NCBI RefSeq assembly: GCF_030867095.1
Contig: NC_081824.1
Span: 304,746,956 to 304,810,955 of the forward strand
Length of the DNA stretch: 64,000 bases
Direction: 5' to 3'
Source of the DNA: Alligator mississippiensis
Taxonomy: Eukaryota > Chordata > Crocodylia > Alligatoridae
Shown here piece by piece: positions 46,065 to 57,399 of the stretch. The position numbers and the translations under genes were made by a program. How positions within the stretch are numbered: position 1 is the first letter of the stretch; each line of letters opens with the position of its first letter. The notes beneath the pieces were generated by a model. That model ran no database searches and had not been told where the DNA came from. It saw nothing but the letters and a program-made list of their open reading frames with translations.

Positions 46065-49014
46065 GGTGTCTTCATGGTTCTATTTAGGAGGAAAACAGTC
46101 AGCTTCCCTGCTTTAGACTTGCACCCCAATTTTGAAGGACTCACTTCTAGGGGAAAGGGTGTGGTGGTATGCAAATATATGCAATATATGAAGGTAGAAT
46201 TGAAGAAGCAGGTAACACATTTATTGCAAAAGGATAGTTATGAGAGGTGTGCCTGCCAATTTGCAGCATACTTAAGAATGGACGTTGCTGAACTTGGGCT
46301 TTTTGATGGGATAATGCGGGGCAGACTCTTTTTGTAGAAACTGTTATACACTTGTTGGTGCTGCATTCATCTTGCATAAAACTGCTTAGTTGCAGAAACT
46401 AACCCAAACAAACTATTCGTCAGCATAGGAGTAGACAGAGATTAGGCCATCCATTATACCAGCAAATATCAAGAGAAATTCCTTCTACTTCAGGGGAGTT
46501 GCTTCAGATTTATGCCATTGTGTCTGATAAAATATAAGCCTAGATCATATGTCTGTAAAGCAGTTAGGAGAGGACTTGTGCATTGTGGGTGGCTGGGTCG
46601 GGTGTTTCCCAGCTCCAGGAGGTTTAACTTTGTTCCTGGCTGACTGCACATAGTGCTTATTGTAGTGACCATGGGGTTCAGTGAAGACGGGCACGAATGA
46701 GACAAACTAAACAATAAACACTTATTGTGAAGCAGTAGAAAAGCCTCTGCAGTCCTTCAATCTCTCTATATTGTTTTCTTGTATACAACATGCAACTTTT
46801 CTGCTGGGGATGGAAACGCACTGCTTTGATTCCTGCTCCGCAGTGGAGCAGCTGTAGTATTACTACTCTGGCAGCTGAAGGAGTCAATGAATTTAATGGT
46901 TCATTGTTCTTCAACCCACAGGTGTTAACAATCACCTCTCCTTTTTAATGGTCTCAGTATGCCAGTAATCAAACTATCCATTCTTAGGGAAATTTTGTAG
47001 TTTGCTAGCTGCTCCTAGTTTTTTTCCTTCTGTTTCACAGCCCTGGGGACTGTAGCTTTTTTCAAAATCATAGATCACCCCTGGAGACCAGTCCTCAGCA
47101 GCAGCTATGGTTTCAGGTATAGTTAGGCAGGAAAGGGAGGGCAAGTCATCTTAAAATTAGGCTCTGTCCCTGCTGTATGCAGCCATAACTCTGGAAAAAT
47201 CTTTTTTCCTTCATTCTGCTTTTCAAAACCAAAGTCTGTTATATTCCAGAGTGTATGGTATGCAAGCAAATATAGTAACTAACAGCTACTCCCTAACTGA
47301 GGAACTATCTCCCAGTTCCCAACTCTTCCAAATCAGGAGTATCTCTAAATTATAACTTTTATCACTACACTTCACCAAGCTTATAGAAACAACACAGTGA
47401 GTATAACTAGAAAGCTTTTACTTACTGTCAGCCAGCTGATTAGACTGGCTGGCAGAAGGGAAGGGAAGGGCACAGGGGTCATGTGTCAGAAGTGTGATAG
47501 AACAGTTGCATCTTTTATAACTTTGTTGTGCATTGAATAACTATAGAAACCAATTAGCTTCTAATAAGGAAACCAATTATCAGTCACTGCACAGATAACC
47601 ATGCAGATACACCCTGTTTTACTATATGGGTATGTGTACCAATTAGTTGTCCTCTTATTGTTGAACCTCCCTGCCTTCCGGGAAGATGTGTCACTTGACT
47701 TATCATCTTCCAGGTACAATCTGCAAGGGCTTTGAAACTCCTTGCTCATTATATTTCTGGCAGCCCACCCAAGCCTGGTACTATCTTCCAGGAAGAGAGA
47801 TAGGAAGGGGGAAACTGAGACCTTGTTAAACAAAGAAGAGAAAGGGACAGTATAATGAGGCAGGGAGGCCTGCTAGGAGCTGAGGCCTTGTTAAGCCAAG
47901 GTTTTGTTGAAGCTGTAGACAGTGTGTTAGGACCATAGAGGCTAGTCTGACCAACACTGTGTACTCCTTAGCCAGGATACTCTGTTGTGTTACCAGCCAG
48001 TACTATCAGGACCATTGGTTCAGGGAAGCTTGTAGTAGTTAGTGTCCAGTCTTGATATACATGATGAAACGTCCTACCCTGGTTGTTGAATCAAAAGTGC
48101 CCCTTAAAACTCAGTAAGTATTTTCTGTGGTTTAGAGCTCAAAAAAACTAGGGCGAGAGATTTGCCTTCGTGCAGAACTGAAATTAAGGCCAATCACGTC
48201 ATGCATTTTGAGAGAGAAGGACAAGACAGGACAATCCCTCCATTCAGAATGCATCGATTTATTAAAAAATGCATATAGTGGGAAAAGCTTTTAATTTGAA
48301 TGATATTGGTGCCCAGAAGCATGGCAATTACAGAAGGTCTGCCAGCATTTCTATTATATATTCTGTTTTTATGCATTTACTATCTCAGCTGTTCAAATCA
48401 CATCAGGCTGATGTCTGGCAAACACTTTTTTCCTCTCTGGATACAAATCAGAGCCCCCTCTGCTCTTCTGATGCTTGTGCTTTTGCCCTAAGCACAGGGC
48501 TTATTGGTATGAGTAGAGGAAAGGCTAGTGCTTCAAGGTTGCATGGCCTTTTGTGGCAGTGATGCACTTCTATGCTCCCATTACTAGACACAGAAAGGAA
48601 AAAAAACCCTTCTAGCTAGGGGTGGCTGGTGCAATATTTTGCCTAGTTCTATATGAGCTTTCTCCCTCCCAAGGTCTTCATTTCTCCTTCCTCTCCCAGC
48701 CCTGTACAAGGAAGACGATTAAGCTGTTTACTGTACATGCTGGCCCAAATGGCCACATCTTTTCTTTCCCAGATCCTGATTGGGTCACAGTGGGAGATGA
48801 TGAGATGTGCATCATAGATTCTTTCTGTCTCTGGGTCCTGTGCTGGGGGCAGTAGGAGCCTGCTGACCTACTGCTATGCTGGTGCCATCCCTGGCCATGG
48901 GGCCTAGCTCCTATATTTTCTTCCTTTAGCCCTTAATGTATCTGTTTCTTAAGGCCTCTTGACCACGGTGCTTTGTTTACATGTTAAATCTCCTATTCCT
49001 TATTTAAATTGTTT
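46065..49014. other. Unannotated sequence
   Basis: About 3 kb without a recognised gene or repeat. All frames are short and featureless. Confidence 0.4.
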
Positions 49015-49160
49015 TTCCTTTTTGAATTGTAACTTAACCTGGGACAGGTATTTCCTCTAATTGGGTGTTTATACAGAGCATGAGAGTGGGGACTCAATCC
49101 TGATTGTAGCCTTTCAGTTCTACTACAGTACTAATGATGATGAAAATAATGATGATGGAA
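49015..49160 (+). mobile_element. Old LINE/SINE 3' tail
   Basis: GGGACAGGTATTTCCTC, then GTTTATACAGAGCATGAGAG, GGGACTCAATCCTGATTG and AATGATGATGAAAATAATGA resemble the tail of an old L2/L3-like element, which reads GGGACAGGGACTGTCTC, TGTACAGTGCCTAGCAC, GGGGCCCTGATC and a TAA-rich end. The copy is diverged. Confidence 0.45.
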
Positions 49161-51089
49161 TATTTAAGCTGAGCTGGTGGCTGTCTTCAGACCTTGTGAA
49201 GTTCAGGGTACTCTAGAGGCCAGAGGGGCAGTGATGCATTCTATGACCCTGTTGAAGATTTCAGAACAAATTATTTTAGACCAGCAGATAGAGTGTGGGA
49301 TTGGACATGTCCATTGATCTACAAGCAAAGGTAAGAGCTGGTCAGGTGGAAGAAGAGTTAAGAGTTCAAGGAGCCTGCTGGAGACTTGGGAGGGGGAATC
49401 CAGGTCAGATGGATTTGGTTACCTGTATGCAAGGAGGGGCCAAGAGAGAAACTAGTGAATCTTAAACAGGTTCAGAAAAACATAAGGTCAAGTTCTGTGC
49501 TAATTTACACTGCTCTGTGCAAACCCCTGGGAGATGTGCAAGGTAAAAGTCAATGTAGAATTTGACCCTTACATTTTGAGTTGTTTGTTACAGCCAAACC
49601 TCCAGATCTGTTTTGGGTTCTGCAGTTTGCCATTCAGTCTAGTGTTTGCACTTTCCATTTTAAACAGTCTTCATAAATATTGTGCAAATACAGGTGATTT
49701 GTACCCAGAGTGCAGAATCTGAGAGAAGGGGGACTGGAGTTGCACAGAACAGCTGAATCAGGCTTGGAAAGGTACAGAGGAGCTTAGGAGAGATTGGAAT
49801 AGCACAAGGGAGCTGACAGGATTGGAGCAGCCTGAGGGAGCTCAAAGAAGATCAGAACGATGATAAATGCAGTATAGATTTTGTAGCTGGAAGGAATGCC
49901 ACCAGAGAAGGAAGTGGGTGAAAAAACAAATTGATGGTACTCTCCTCTCATAGCTCTCTCCTCATGCAGCAGCCCTAGCATGTCCTGCGGGACACATCAG
50001 CTGCTTAAGCTCAGCTGGTCTCTCTAGCCAGGGACTACTCAGTGTATGATTTCAGGAAGGAAGGACAGAATGTGTCATGCCAACAGAGGCAGTGAAGAGT
50101 ACCTCACAAACTTTTAGGATGACATTATTTTTAAAATGAAACCTCTGCTGGTCAGAAGCTACAGGATGGATTCTTATGTGTTAGCTATTAAATGACCCAA
50201 AGCTGCAGTAGCTTTAGCTAACGTAGAGTTTGTAATTGTAACAAGACTGAGTTTTTTGTTTTATACTGATCTCTGTAATAATTATTTAAAATGTTGCTGT
50301 CTGCTGTTAATTGCTGTGCTGGGCCATCTGCCTTGTTATTTCCTGCCAGTGTACAATGTTTGACATTACTCTTAGCTGGAAACCGGAAGTAAACCTTGCC
50401 AGATATAAAACCCAGTGATAGAGATTAGTGCAAGAGAGCCAGGCTCCGAGAGAAAATTGGACCAAATACTGTCCTGCTTGTATGTGGTTTCCTTCCTCCA
50501 GGGGATCCCAATACATGTTATACACAATTGACAGGAATTGCTTTAACCACAACTGAAATTCAGTTGGAACACAACTACTGAATGGCAGCACACAGCAAAA
50601 TTGCATGACGTTTAAAAAGTGAAATGAGGAGGGATACTATAGGTAGTCAAAACTGCAGGGAATATTTAGGCATCTAGGGTACAATTATCCATACTAGAAT
50701 TTGCCCAAGGCACTCTGTTTGCTACTCTTGTAAGTGTCATGGCATCGTTAATGACCACAAAAAGTCAGAGTTGCTGTTTTGCTTTGGCTACTTAACGATA
50801 TTCCAGTGCCCTAATTCTTGGCTGGTTTTTGCTGTCATACAGGAAATCAATAAGTCTGTTTCAGCTGATGTCCTGCATTTTCCTTGGAGATCTCCCATCC
50901 ATGTACTGGCGGTCCTGTCAAATGTCAGTAGGTAAGATAACAAAGTCTACAACTCAAGTTCTTGCTAGTCTTTGCTACCAAGCCATCAGCTCTCCCCTGC
51001 TCTTTCTCTGTGCATGAGCCTGATGCTGCCTCAACTTCTGGAACAGAACTTGCTAAATTCTTTAGGGCTTGTACGTCATGATAGAAACA
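49161..51089. other. Unannotated sequence
   Basis: No gene or repeat was recognised with confidence. Confidence 0.4.
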
Positions 51090-51145
51090 AAAACAAGGTG
51101 CATATTATACTATGGGGTATTTTTATATGCAAGAAAACCTAGTAT
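51090..51145. mobile_element. DNA-transposon end fragment
   Basis: AACAAGGTGCATATTATACT, then ATGGGGTATTTTTATATGCA and AGAAAA, fit the inverse of the end found at 45816-45895 (ATATGCGAGAAAATACGGT-type). The fragment is short and diverged. Confidence 0.4.
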
Positions 51146-51830
51146 ATGGAGCTCACATTTCACCTTGAAGTGTGACTTAACCTACCTGCTTTGTAGTAAG
51201 GATCCATCTCAAGCCTGAGTAGCAGATTCTGGGTGTGGATTGTCCACCAGTGCCACCCCTTAATTTCCTGGAACTACTCACTTCTCACGTGTCTCCCATG
51301 CAGCAGAAACAACTGCTGGTTTTATACACACAGTCTGGTTTTAGCTCTTTGTTCCAAGTACCCTACTCCATTTCTGCAGTACTCAACTCACCTCAGCCAA
51401 ATCATGCTAACTTATGTTTTACCAGCTTATTGCTAAGTTGGCAGAGGAGCACAGCTGGGGAGGGTTAGACTCTGTTGTGAGTATAGCAGAAACACAGATA
51501 TGGGAGATGTACCGAAAACCAGTTGGTGTATGACAGCATCTTGAAGAAGCTGATGGAGGCTAGAAAAAGGTCCAGTGTAGTAAACCAATTAAAAGCCTTG
51601 ATTATGTCCTCTGTAGGCAAAAGGATACTAAATCAAAACCTCCCTCCTACCTGGGAAGCAGTTTGACAGATAGTATGGATATTGTTGGCTACATAGGCAC
51701 CCAAATAGTTTTGTGTGAAGTGCCATCTTGCCTTCAGTTTGTCAAAGATTCACTTTGTCACCATCCTACAATTGTTAAGTGTGCCATTAAAATAGTTGGG
51801 CAAAATATGGCCCACATGCTGGGGTTTGCA

Positions 51831-52458
51831 GGGTGTGGGGACTCCCCCACATGTTCTCCCCATGGTGCACAGTCCCTGCTGCCAGTGGTGGCAGCAGCAA
51901 CAGGCAGCAGACCCTTGGGGTGCTTGTGGCCTGTGCGGGTGCAGCCTCCCAGTTGCGCGCAGCTCCACCCAGTTCCAGGGGCTGTATGTGGTGGCAAGAA
52001 GCAGAGCCAGGCTGGCCTACCTATGTGCCATGGGGCAAACATGCAGCTCTGGGGACTTGTGTGCACCACTGAAGGGATGCAATGGAGCCAACTGTTTTCT
52101 CCACTTCCTGTCACCACATGCAGCTTACAGGACTCCACTAGGAAGCAGTGCCACTTCTGGTGGAGTCCCATGAGCTGCACGTGGCAGCAGGGAGTGGGGA
52201 AGGCAGCTGGCTTCATTGCACAGGGCTTCCCCCCAGTGGTGCACTGCATGTGATCCCTGCATGATAGAGGCAAGCTGGCCTGGCTCTGCTCTTTACTAAA
52301 CACACGTTGTTCCTGGAACTGGCTAGAGCCAAGTGTTGCTGGGTGGCTGTGCCTGCATGGACCATGAGCACTGTGAGGGCCCGCTGCTGCTGCTGCTGCC
52401 ACCAGCAGGGGCTGTGTGCCATGGGGGGGTCATGTTGGGGGGTTTCCACACCCCCCAC
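51831..52458. mobile_element. 628-bp foldback element with about 260-bp arms
   Basis: The left arm (51831 to about 52094) and right arm (about 52201-52458) are inverted copies. Example pairs, read on opposite strands, are GGGTGTGGGGACTCCCCCAC with GGGTGTGGAAACCCCCCAAC, and GAAGCAGAGCCAGGCTGGCC with AGAGCAGAGCCAGGCCAGCT. TAGTTGGGCAAAATATGGCC just to the left (51793) looks like a hAT-type end, but the right terminus is not evident before the CR1 copy at 52589. Long open frames on both strands (up to 214 codons) result from the mirrored GC-rich arms. Confidence 0.75.
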
Positions 52459-52699
52459 CCTCCCTCGCCCATCCACAAACACCACATACATCCATACCCT
52501 GCCCACATCTCCCCCACAACTTCCTTATGTACACACACCCACACCCTGCAACATACCCTATGCAAACACACATAAATCAGGACAAAATATTCATAGATTG
52601 CTAGGGGCTGGAAGGGACCTTGTAGATCATCGGGTCCAGTCCCCCTGCACTAGGCAGGAAAAGACAACTGGGTTCAAATGACCCCAGTGAGTTGACTGT

Positions 52700-54992
52700 C
52701 CAGTCTCCTTCTGAAGATGTCCAGGGTAGATGACTGCACCACCTCTGGAGGGAGTTTATTCCAGTCTGGACACCCTGACTGTGCAGGAGTTTTTCCTGGA
52801 ATTGAGCCTGAAGTGGCCTTCCAGGAGTTTGTATCCATTGCTCCTGGTCATCCCCAGGGGTGCTCTGGTGAACAGCTGTTCACCAAGTTCTTGATGTACT
52901 CCCCTGATGTAACAGTAAGCCTCTACCAAGTCCCTTCTCAGCCTTCTCTTTTGTAGGCTGAAGAGGCCCAAGTCCCTCAGCCTCTCCTCGTATGGCTTGT
53001 CTTGCAAGTTCCTGATCATACGGGTGGCTCTTGTTTGGATCCTCTCAAGTTTTCCCATGTCCTTGTTGAAGTGCGGCACCCAGAACTGGATGCAGTATTC
53101 AGCTGCAGTTTCACCAGTGGGGGTATCACTTCCTTAGTTTTGCATGAGATGCAATGGTTAATGCATGCCAGCATGTTGTTTGCCCTGCTGGCTACAGCAT
53201 TGCACTGCTGGCTCATGTTCATGCAATGGTTGATCACTACCCCTAGGTCCCTTTCGGCTGTGGTGCAAGTCAAATTGTCACCACCAAGCCTGTAGGTATG
53301 TTGGGGATTGTTTGCCCCCAGATGGAACACTTTACACTTCTGAGTGTTGAACCTTCTCTCCTGTGTGCAGGTGGTGAGGGACCTGTTCATAGAAGGAGAA
53401 GAGATTGGTAAGACAAGACCGACCCACAACAAAGCCATGCTGGCTGTTGTTCACAATCTTACCCTCAACAAGCGTATCACACAAAGATTCTTTAATGAGT
53501 TTTTCCAGGATTTTCCCTGGGATGGAGGTTAGGCTGACTGGTCTATAGTTATCCGGGTCCTTCCTCTTCCCCTTCTTGAAGATAGTCACAATGTTGGCCC
53601 TCTTCAAATCCTCAGGGATTTCCTCTGTGTTCCACGATTTCTGAAAGAGTTTTGCCAGGGGTTCCACGATGGCCTCAGCCAGCTCCATCAGCACTCGCGG
53701 GTGAAGTCCATCTGGTCCTGCTGACTTATAAATGTCTAGCTTTTCTAGTTGGTTTTGCACCAGCTCAGCATCTGCAGTGGGAAGGTTATCATTCCCACCA
53801 TGCCTCCTGTGATCCTTATCTTGCTTGTCTTTCCCCTTGATCTGGTGAAATACTGAAGCAAAGTGGGCATTCAGGAGTTCAGTTTTTTCCTGAGTGTGCA
53901 TTACCAGCTGTCCTGAGGTGTTAGGAAGGGGCCCCACACTTCCATTTGTTTTCCTTCTGTTCCCTACATACCTAAGGAAGGACTTCTTATTGACCTTGAT
54001 TCCCTTGGCTAACTTAAACTTAGTTGCCATCTTAGCTTTCCTAATCATTTCCCTATGACTGTGGACCACTGTTGTATAGTCTTTCTTGAGGACTGTCCCT
54101 AGCTTCCACTGTGTGTATGCCTCCTTTTTCTTTTTTGAGAGGACCACAATGTCCCTATTGACCCAGGAGGGCTTGCCAGCCCTTCTGCTACCTTTCCTCT
54201 TCATGGGAACGGTTTTCTTTTGTGCTTTGAAGATAGTGTTCTTGAGGAACAACCACTCTACATGCACCCCACTCACCTTCTGTCCCTGGTCCTGCATTGC
54301 CTCCTCTACTAATGCCCTGAACCTGTTGAAGTCAGCATTTTTGAAGTCTAGGACTTCAATCCTGCTAATTGATTTGTCAACCTTGTGGCAGACAGTGAAC
54401 CCAATGTGCTCATGGTAGCTGTTGCCCAGGTTACCTTCAATGTTCATGCCTCGCACCATATCTCCTCCTTGGCCAAGACCAAATCTAGGAGAGCGGTACC
54501 TCTGGTTGGCCCTTGCACTTCCTGGGACAGAAAGAGCTCCTCGATTACAGTTAAGAAGCTACATGACTGATCTGACCTAGCCGAGTGTTCCTCCCAATCT
54601 ATGTCCAGGTAATTGAAGTCACCCATGACAACCAAGTCCTTTGCACATGCAGCCTCTGTCAGTTCTCGAGAGAACTCCAGATCTGGCTCCTCCCCTTGGT
54701 TCCGGGGCCTGTAGTAAATGCCCACAGTTAGGTCTCTCTCACCTCACTCCCCCTCCCCTCCCCCCCTACCCTTCCCCATGAAGCTTGACTCAAAGGGTTT
54801 CAAGCTGCTTATCTTTGGAGCCAATGTCAGTCTCCAGAGAGGTGTACTGCTCTCTCTGCCTTTTCTCCCTGCTTAGTCCTTTCTGTGCAGGGTGTAGCCC
54901 TCTACGGCTATGCTCCAATCATGTGAGGAGTCCCACCAGGTCTCCGTGATCCCTACTGGGTCATATTCCCCACTAGAGAGCAGGAGGGCTAG
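52700..54992 (-). pseudogene. CR1 copy A ORF2 (endonuclease-RT), with RT palm deleted
   Basis: ORF2 of CR1 encodes an AP-like endonuclease fused to a reverse transcriptase. Visible endonuclease parts are GITETWWDSSHDWS (about 54920, frame-broken from the rest) and DLVVMGDFNYLDIDWEEHSA with the GDFN motif (within the frame 54444-54725). The largest frame (53332-54459, 375 codons) reads into the RT fingers: SAGPDGLHPRVLMELAEAI, RANIVTIFKKGKRKDPDNYR, PVSLTSIPGKILEKLI and NNSQHGFVVGRSCLTNLFSF. After FYEQV the sequence jumps to FNTQKCKVFHLG. About 150 residues present in copy B, including the catalytic LDFRKAFD and x-VDD blocks, are absent here (junction near 53365-53390). The C-terminal part resumes at 52756-53079 with RDLGLFSLQKRRLRRDLVEA. 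It cannot encode an active RT. Confidence 0.88.
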
Positions 54993-55099
54993 CTCCTCCT
55001 GCTTCTTCCCCATGTTCAGCTGAGGACCCCAACTGACATCCTCAATTTCCTGAGATGCTGTAGGAGAACTGTTTGGTTAGCATTTTCAAAAACAGTTAT

Positions 55100-55537
55100 C
55101 TTAGTGTCCTCCATGTGGGACCTTTCCTGTGTGCCAGTCCCCAGGCATGCTTCACTTGGAGTTTCCCCATCCCCCAGCAAAGTCAGTTTAAAGCCCTGTC
55201 TAATAGATCAGTCATCCTGGCTGAGAACAGGGACTTACCTCTCTCAACATGAGGTGGATGCCATCTCATCCCAGGAGTCCTCTCTCCCTGAAGTGTGTGC
55301 TGTGGTTGAAGAAACTGAAGCCCTCACGGTAGCACCACTGTCAGAGGCATCTGTTTACTTCTTCCACACAGCCTTCCCTCTTGGGTCCATGGCCTGCAAC
55401 AGGGAGCACAGAAGAAAAAACTACTCAAGTCCCCAGAGCCCTGTAGTCACTCATGACCCAGTCCAGATTACTCCTGGTCATGTTGTTCGTGTCCACATGG
55501 AAGAGGAGCATGGGGTGGGAGCACCAAAGATGGTGAT
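55100..55537 (-). pseudogene. CR1 copy A ORF1 esterase remnant
   Basis: CR1 ORF1 proteins carry an SGNH-type esterase. The minus strand reads LLFHVDTNNMTRSNLDWVMS then DYRALGT, matching the G-x-N-D block region of that domain (seen here as DTNN). Further downstream, frame-broken pieces read like SLFSARMTDLLDRALN, which fits the C-terminal end of ORF1. The domain assignment rests on recalled CR1 ORF1 proteins. Everything 5' of this block is missing because the hAT MITE and CR1 copy B follow. Confidence 0.65.
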
Positions 55538-55607
55538 CAGGGGTGGGGCACCTGTCAAGGGGCAGGGCTACTGTTGCAGCCCTTGACAGCTCACCAAAAC
55601 TAATTAA

Positions 55608-57360
55608 TAGTTTCATAGTTGGTAGGGTCGGAAGGGACCTGAGCAGATCATCAAGTTCGACCCCCTGCCATGGCAGGAAAGAACGCTGGGGTCAAACAAC
55701 CCCAGGTAGGTGATTATCTAGCCTCCTTTTGAAGATCCCCAAGGTAGGAGCAAGCACTGCTTCCCTTGGAAGTTGATTCCAGCTCCTAGCCGCCCTGACT
55801 GTGAAGTAGTGCCTCCTGATATCTAGCCTGAATCTACTCTCTGTCAATTTATGGCCATTATTCCTTGTTACGCCCAGTAGTGCTTGAGGGAACAGGGACT
55901 CTCCCATTGCCTGCTGGTCTCCCTTGGCCAGTTTATAGACGGCCACCAGATCCCCTCTCAGCCTTCTCTTGTGGAGGCTGAACAGGTTCAGGTCTTGTAG
56001 CCTCTCCTCATTGGGCCTGCCCTGTTGCCCCCTGATCATGCAAGTGGTCCTCCTCTGGACCTTCTCGATGTTGTCCACATCCCTCCTGAAGTGCGGCACC
56101 CAGAACTGGATGCAATACCCAAATTGTGGCCTGACCAGTGTCACGTAGAGGGGGAGGATCACCTTCTTGGACCTGCTTGTGATGCATCTGTGGATGCATG
56201 ACAAGGTGCGGTTAGCCTTCCTGACCATGTCCCCAGATTGGGGGCCCATGTTCATCTTGGAGTCTATAATGACTCCAAGATCCTTTTCTGCCTCTGTGCT
56301 GGCGAGAAGGGAGTTCCCTAGCCTGTAGGTATGCTGCTGGTTCTTTCTCCCTAGGTGCAGTACCCTGCACTTATCAGTATTGAATCCCATCCTACTCTTA
56401 TCCTGCCACCCCTGTAACCTGTCCAGATCCAATTGCAGCCTGTCCCTCCCTTCTAGCGTGCCCACATCCCCCCACATCTTAGTGTCGTCAACAAATTTGA
56501 ACAGGGTGCTTTTTACCCCCTCATCCAAGTTGTTGATGAAGATGTTGAACAGTGCAGGCCCAAGGACCGAGCCCTGGGGGACCCCACTGCCCGTATCCCT
56601 CCAGGTCGAAAATGACCCATCCACCACCACTCTCTGGGTGCGGCCCTTCAGCCAATTGGTGACCCATCTGACTGTGTAGGCATCAACACCACAATCTCCT
56701 AATTTTTTAACGAGAATGCGGTGAGAGATAGTGTCAAAGGCCTTCCTAAAGTCCAGAAAGACTAAGTCCACCGCGACACCTGCATCCAAGGATTTTGTGA
56801 CCTGGTCATAGAAGGCCACCAGGTTGGTCTGACAGGACCTGCCTGAATGAACCCATGTTGGTTGCCCCTAAGCATACACTCCCCTGCTTGCCCTTCGCAG
56901 ATGTGCATCTGGATAATTTTCTCAAAGAGCTTCCCCAGGACCAAGGTAAGACTAACAGGCCTATAGTTATCTGGGTCCTCCTTCCTCCCTTTTTTGAAAA
57001 TGGGGACCACATTTGCCCTTTTCCAGTCCTCTGGCACCTCGCCAGAGCACCACGAGTGCTCATAAAGCCGTGCCAGGGGACCCGCAATGACCTCTGCTAA
57101 TTCCCTCAGCACTCTAGGGTGGAGATCATCAGGACCTGCTGATTTGAACACATCCAGTCCCACCTGAAGTTCCCTAACTAGGTCCTCTCAGACCCTGGGC
57201 CTGGCTGTGCTTCCCCTGGGACCATCAGGGATCCCGGTAGGGGGGATGACCCGGTCCCTGCTCAGAAAAAATGGAGGCAAAGAAATTGTTAAATACGTTA
57301 GCTTTGTCATCTGGCGAGATCACCAGATTTCCAAGAGTGTCCTGCAGAGGCCCCCAGCTG
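55608..57360 (-). mobile_element. CR1 LINE copy B, 1.75 kb, 5'-truncated
   Basis: A minus-strand CR1 inserted into the hAT MITE. It starts within ORF2 before the RT (LQDTLGNLVISPDDKANVFN then NFFASIFSEQG) and runs through RT, C-terminal segment and 3' UTR to a tail of ACTATGAAACTAT at 55608. The 5-bp flanking ATTAA repeat marks the insertion. Coding preservation is much better than in copy A, so it is the younger of the two, consistent with its innermost position in the stack. Confidence 0.93.
55692..56819 (-). pseudogene. CR1 copy B reverse transcriptase, 375-codon frame
   Basis: This frame covers the RT palm, thumb and C-terminal segment of CR1 ORF2. Motif A is LDFRKAFD (residues 22-29), the next block is GVPQGSVLGP (79-88), and the catalytic box is FVDD (109-112), where most CR1 proteins have F/YADD. 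The C-terminal part has RLQDLNLFSLHKRRLRGDLV and ends FKRRLDNHLPGVV, close to the usual CR1 end. The upstream RT fingers lie in another frame (56762-57163: SAGPDDLHPRVLRELAEVIA, RANVVPIFKKGRKEDPDNYR). The frames part near 56840 at QHGFIQ, where one G appears to be missing from a GGG run (FIQ-GRSCQTNLVAFYDQ expected). At least one in-frame stop lies between 57163 and 57225. It is therefore broken, but only lightly. Confidence 0.9.
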
Positions 57361-57399
57361 ATTAAGCGGCCCTCCAGCTGAAATAATTGCCCACCCCAC

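Larger units (their letters stand above)
52589..55537 (-). mobile_element. CR1 LINE copy A, about 2.95 kb
   Basis: A minus-strand CR1 retrotransposon. From its 5' side (right) it holds the end of the ORF1 esterase region, then ORF2 with AP-type endonuclease, reverse transcriptase and C-terminal segment, then the 3' UTR with GGTCCCTTCCAGCCCCTAG and an ATCTATGAAT tail at 52589. Known CR1 elements copy themselves by target-primed reverse transcription. Coding frames are interrupted in several places and part of the RT is missing, so this copy is dead. Its 5' side is cut off at 55537 by a hAT MITE. It abuts a foldback element at its 3' side, with a 130-bp CA-rich spacer. Confidence 0.93.
55538..57399. 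mobile_element. Short hAT MITE split by CR1 copy B
   Basis: The left piece 55538-55607 begins CAGGGGTGGGGCACCTGTCA and ends ACAGCTCACCAAAACTAATT then AA. The right piece 57361-57399 reads ATTAAGCGGCCCTCCAGCTG then AAATAATTGCCCACCCC. Brought together they make a roughly 105-bp hAT MITE of the CAGGGGTGGGCAATTATTT family, also present at 23617. The 5-mer ATTAA occurs on both sides of the inserted CR1 (55603-55607 and 57361-57365), a target-site duplication. The outer 8-mers ATGGTGAT and ATTAAACC do not match, so the right flank may have changed since the hAT inserted. Confidence 0.82.

Noticed and set aside
51663-52402. Long overlapping open frames on both strands (196 and 214 codons)
   Set aside because: They lie in the GC-rich mirrored arms of a foldback element, are Cys/Trp/His-rich by composition, and have no domain or exon context.
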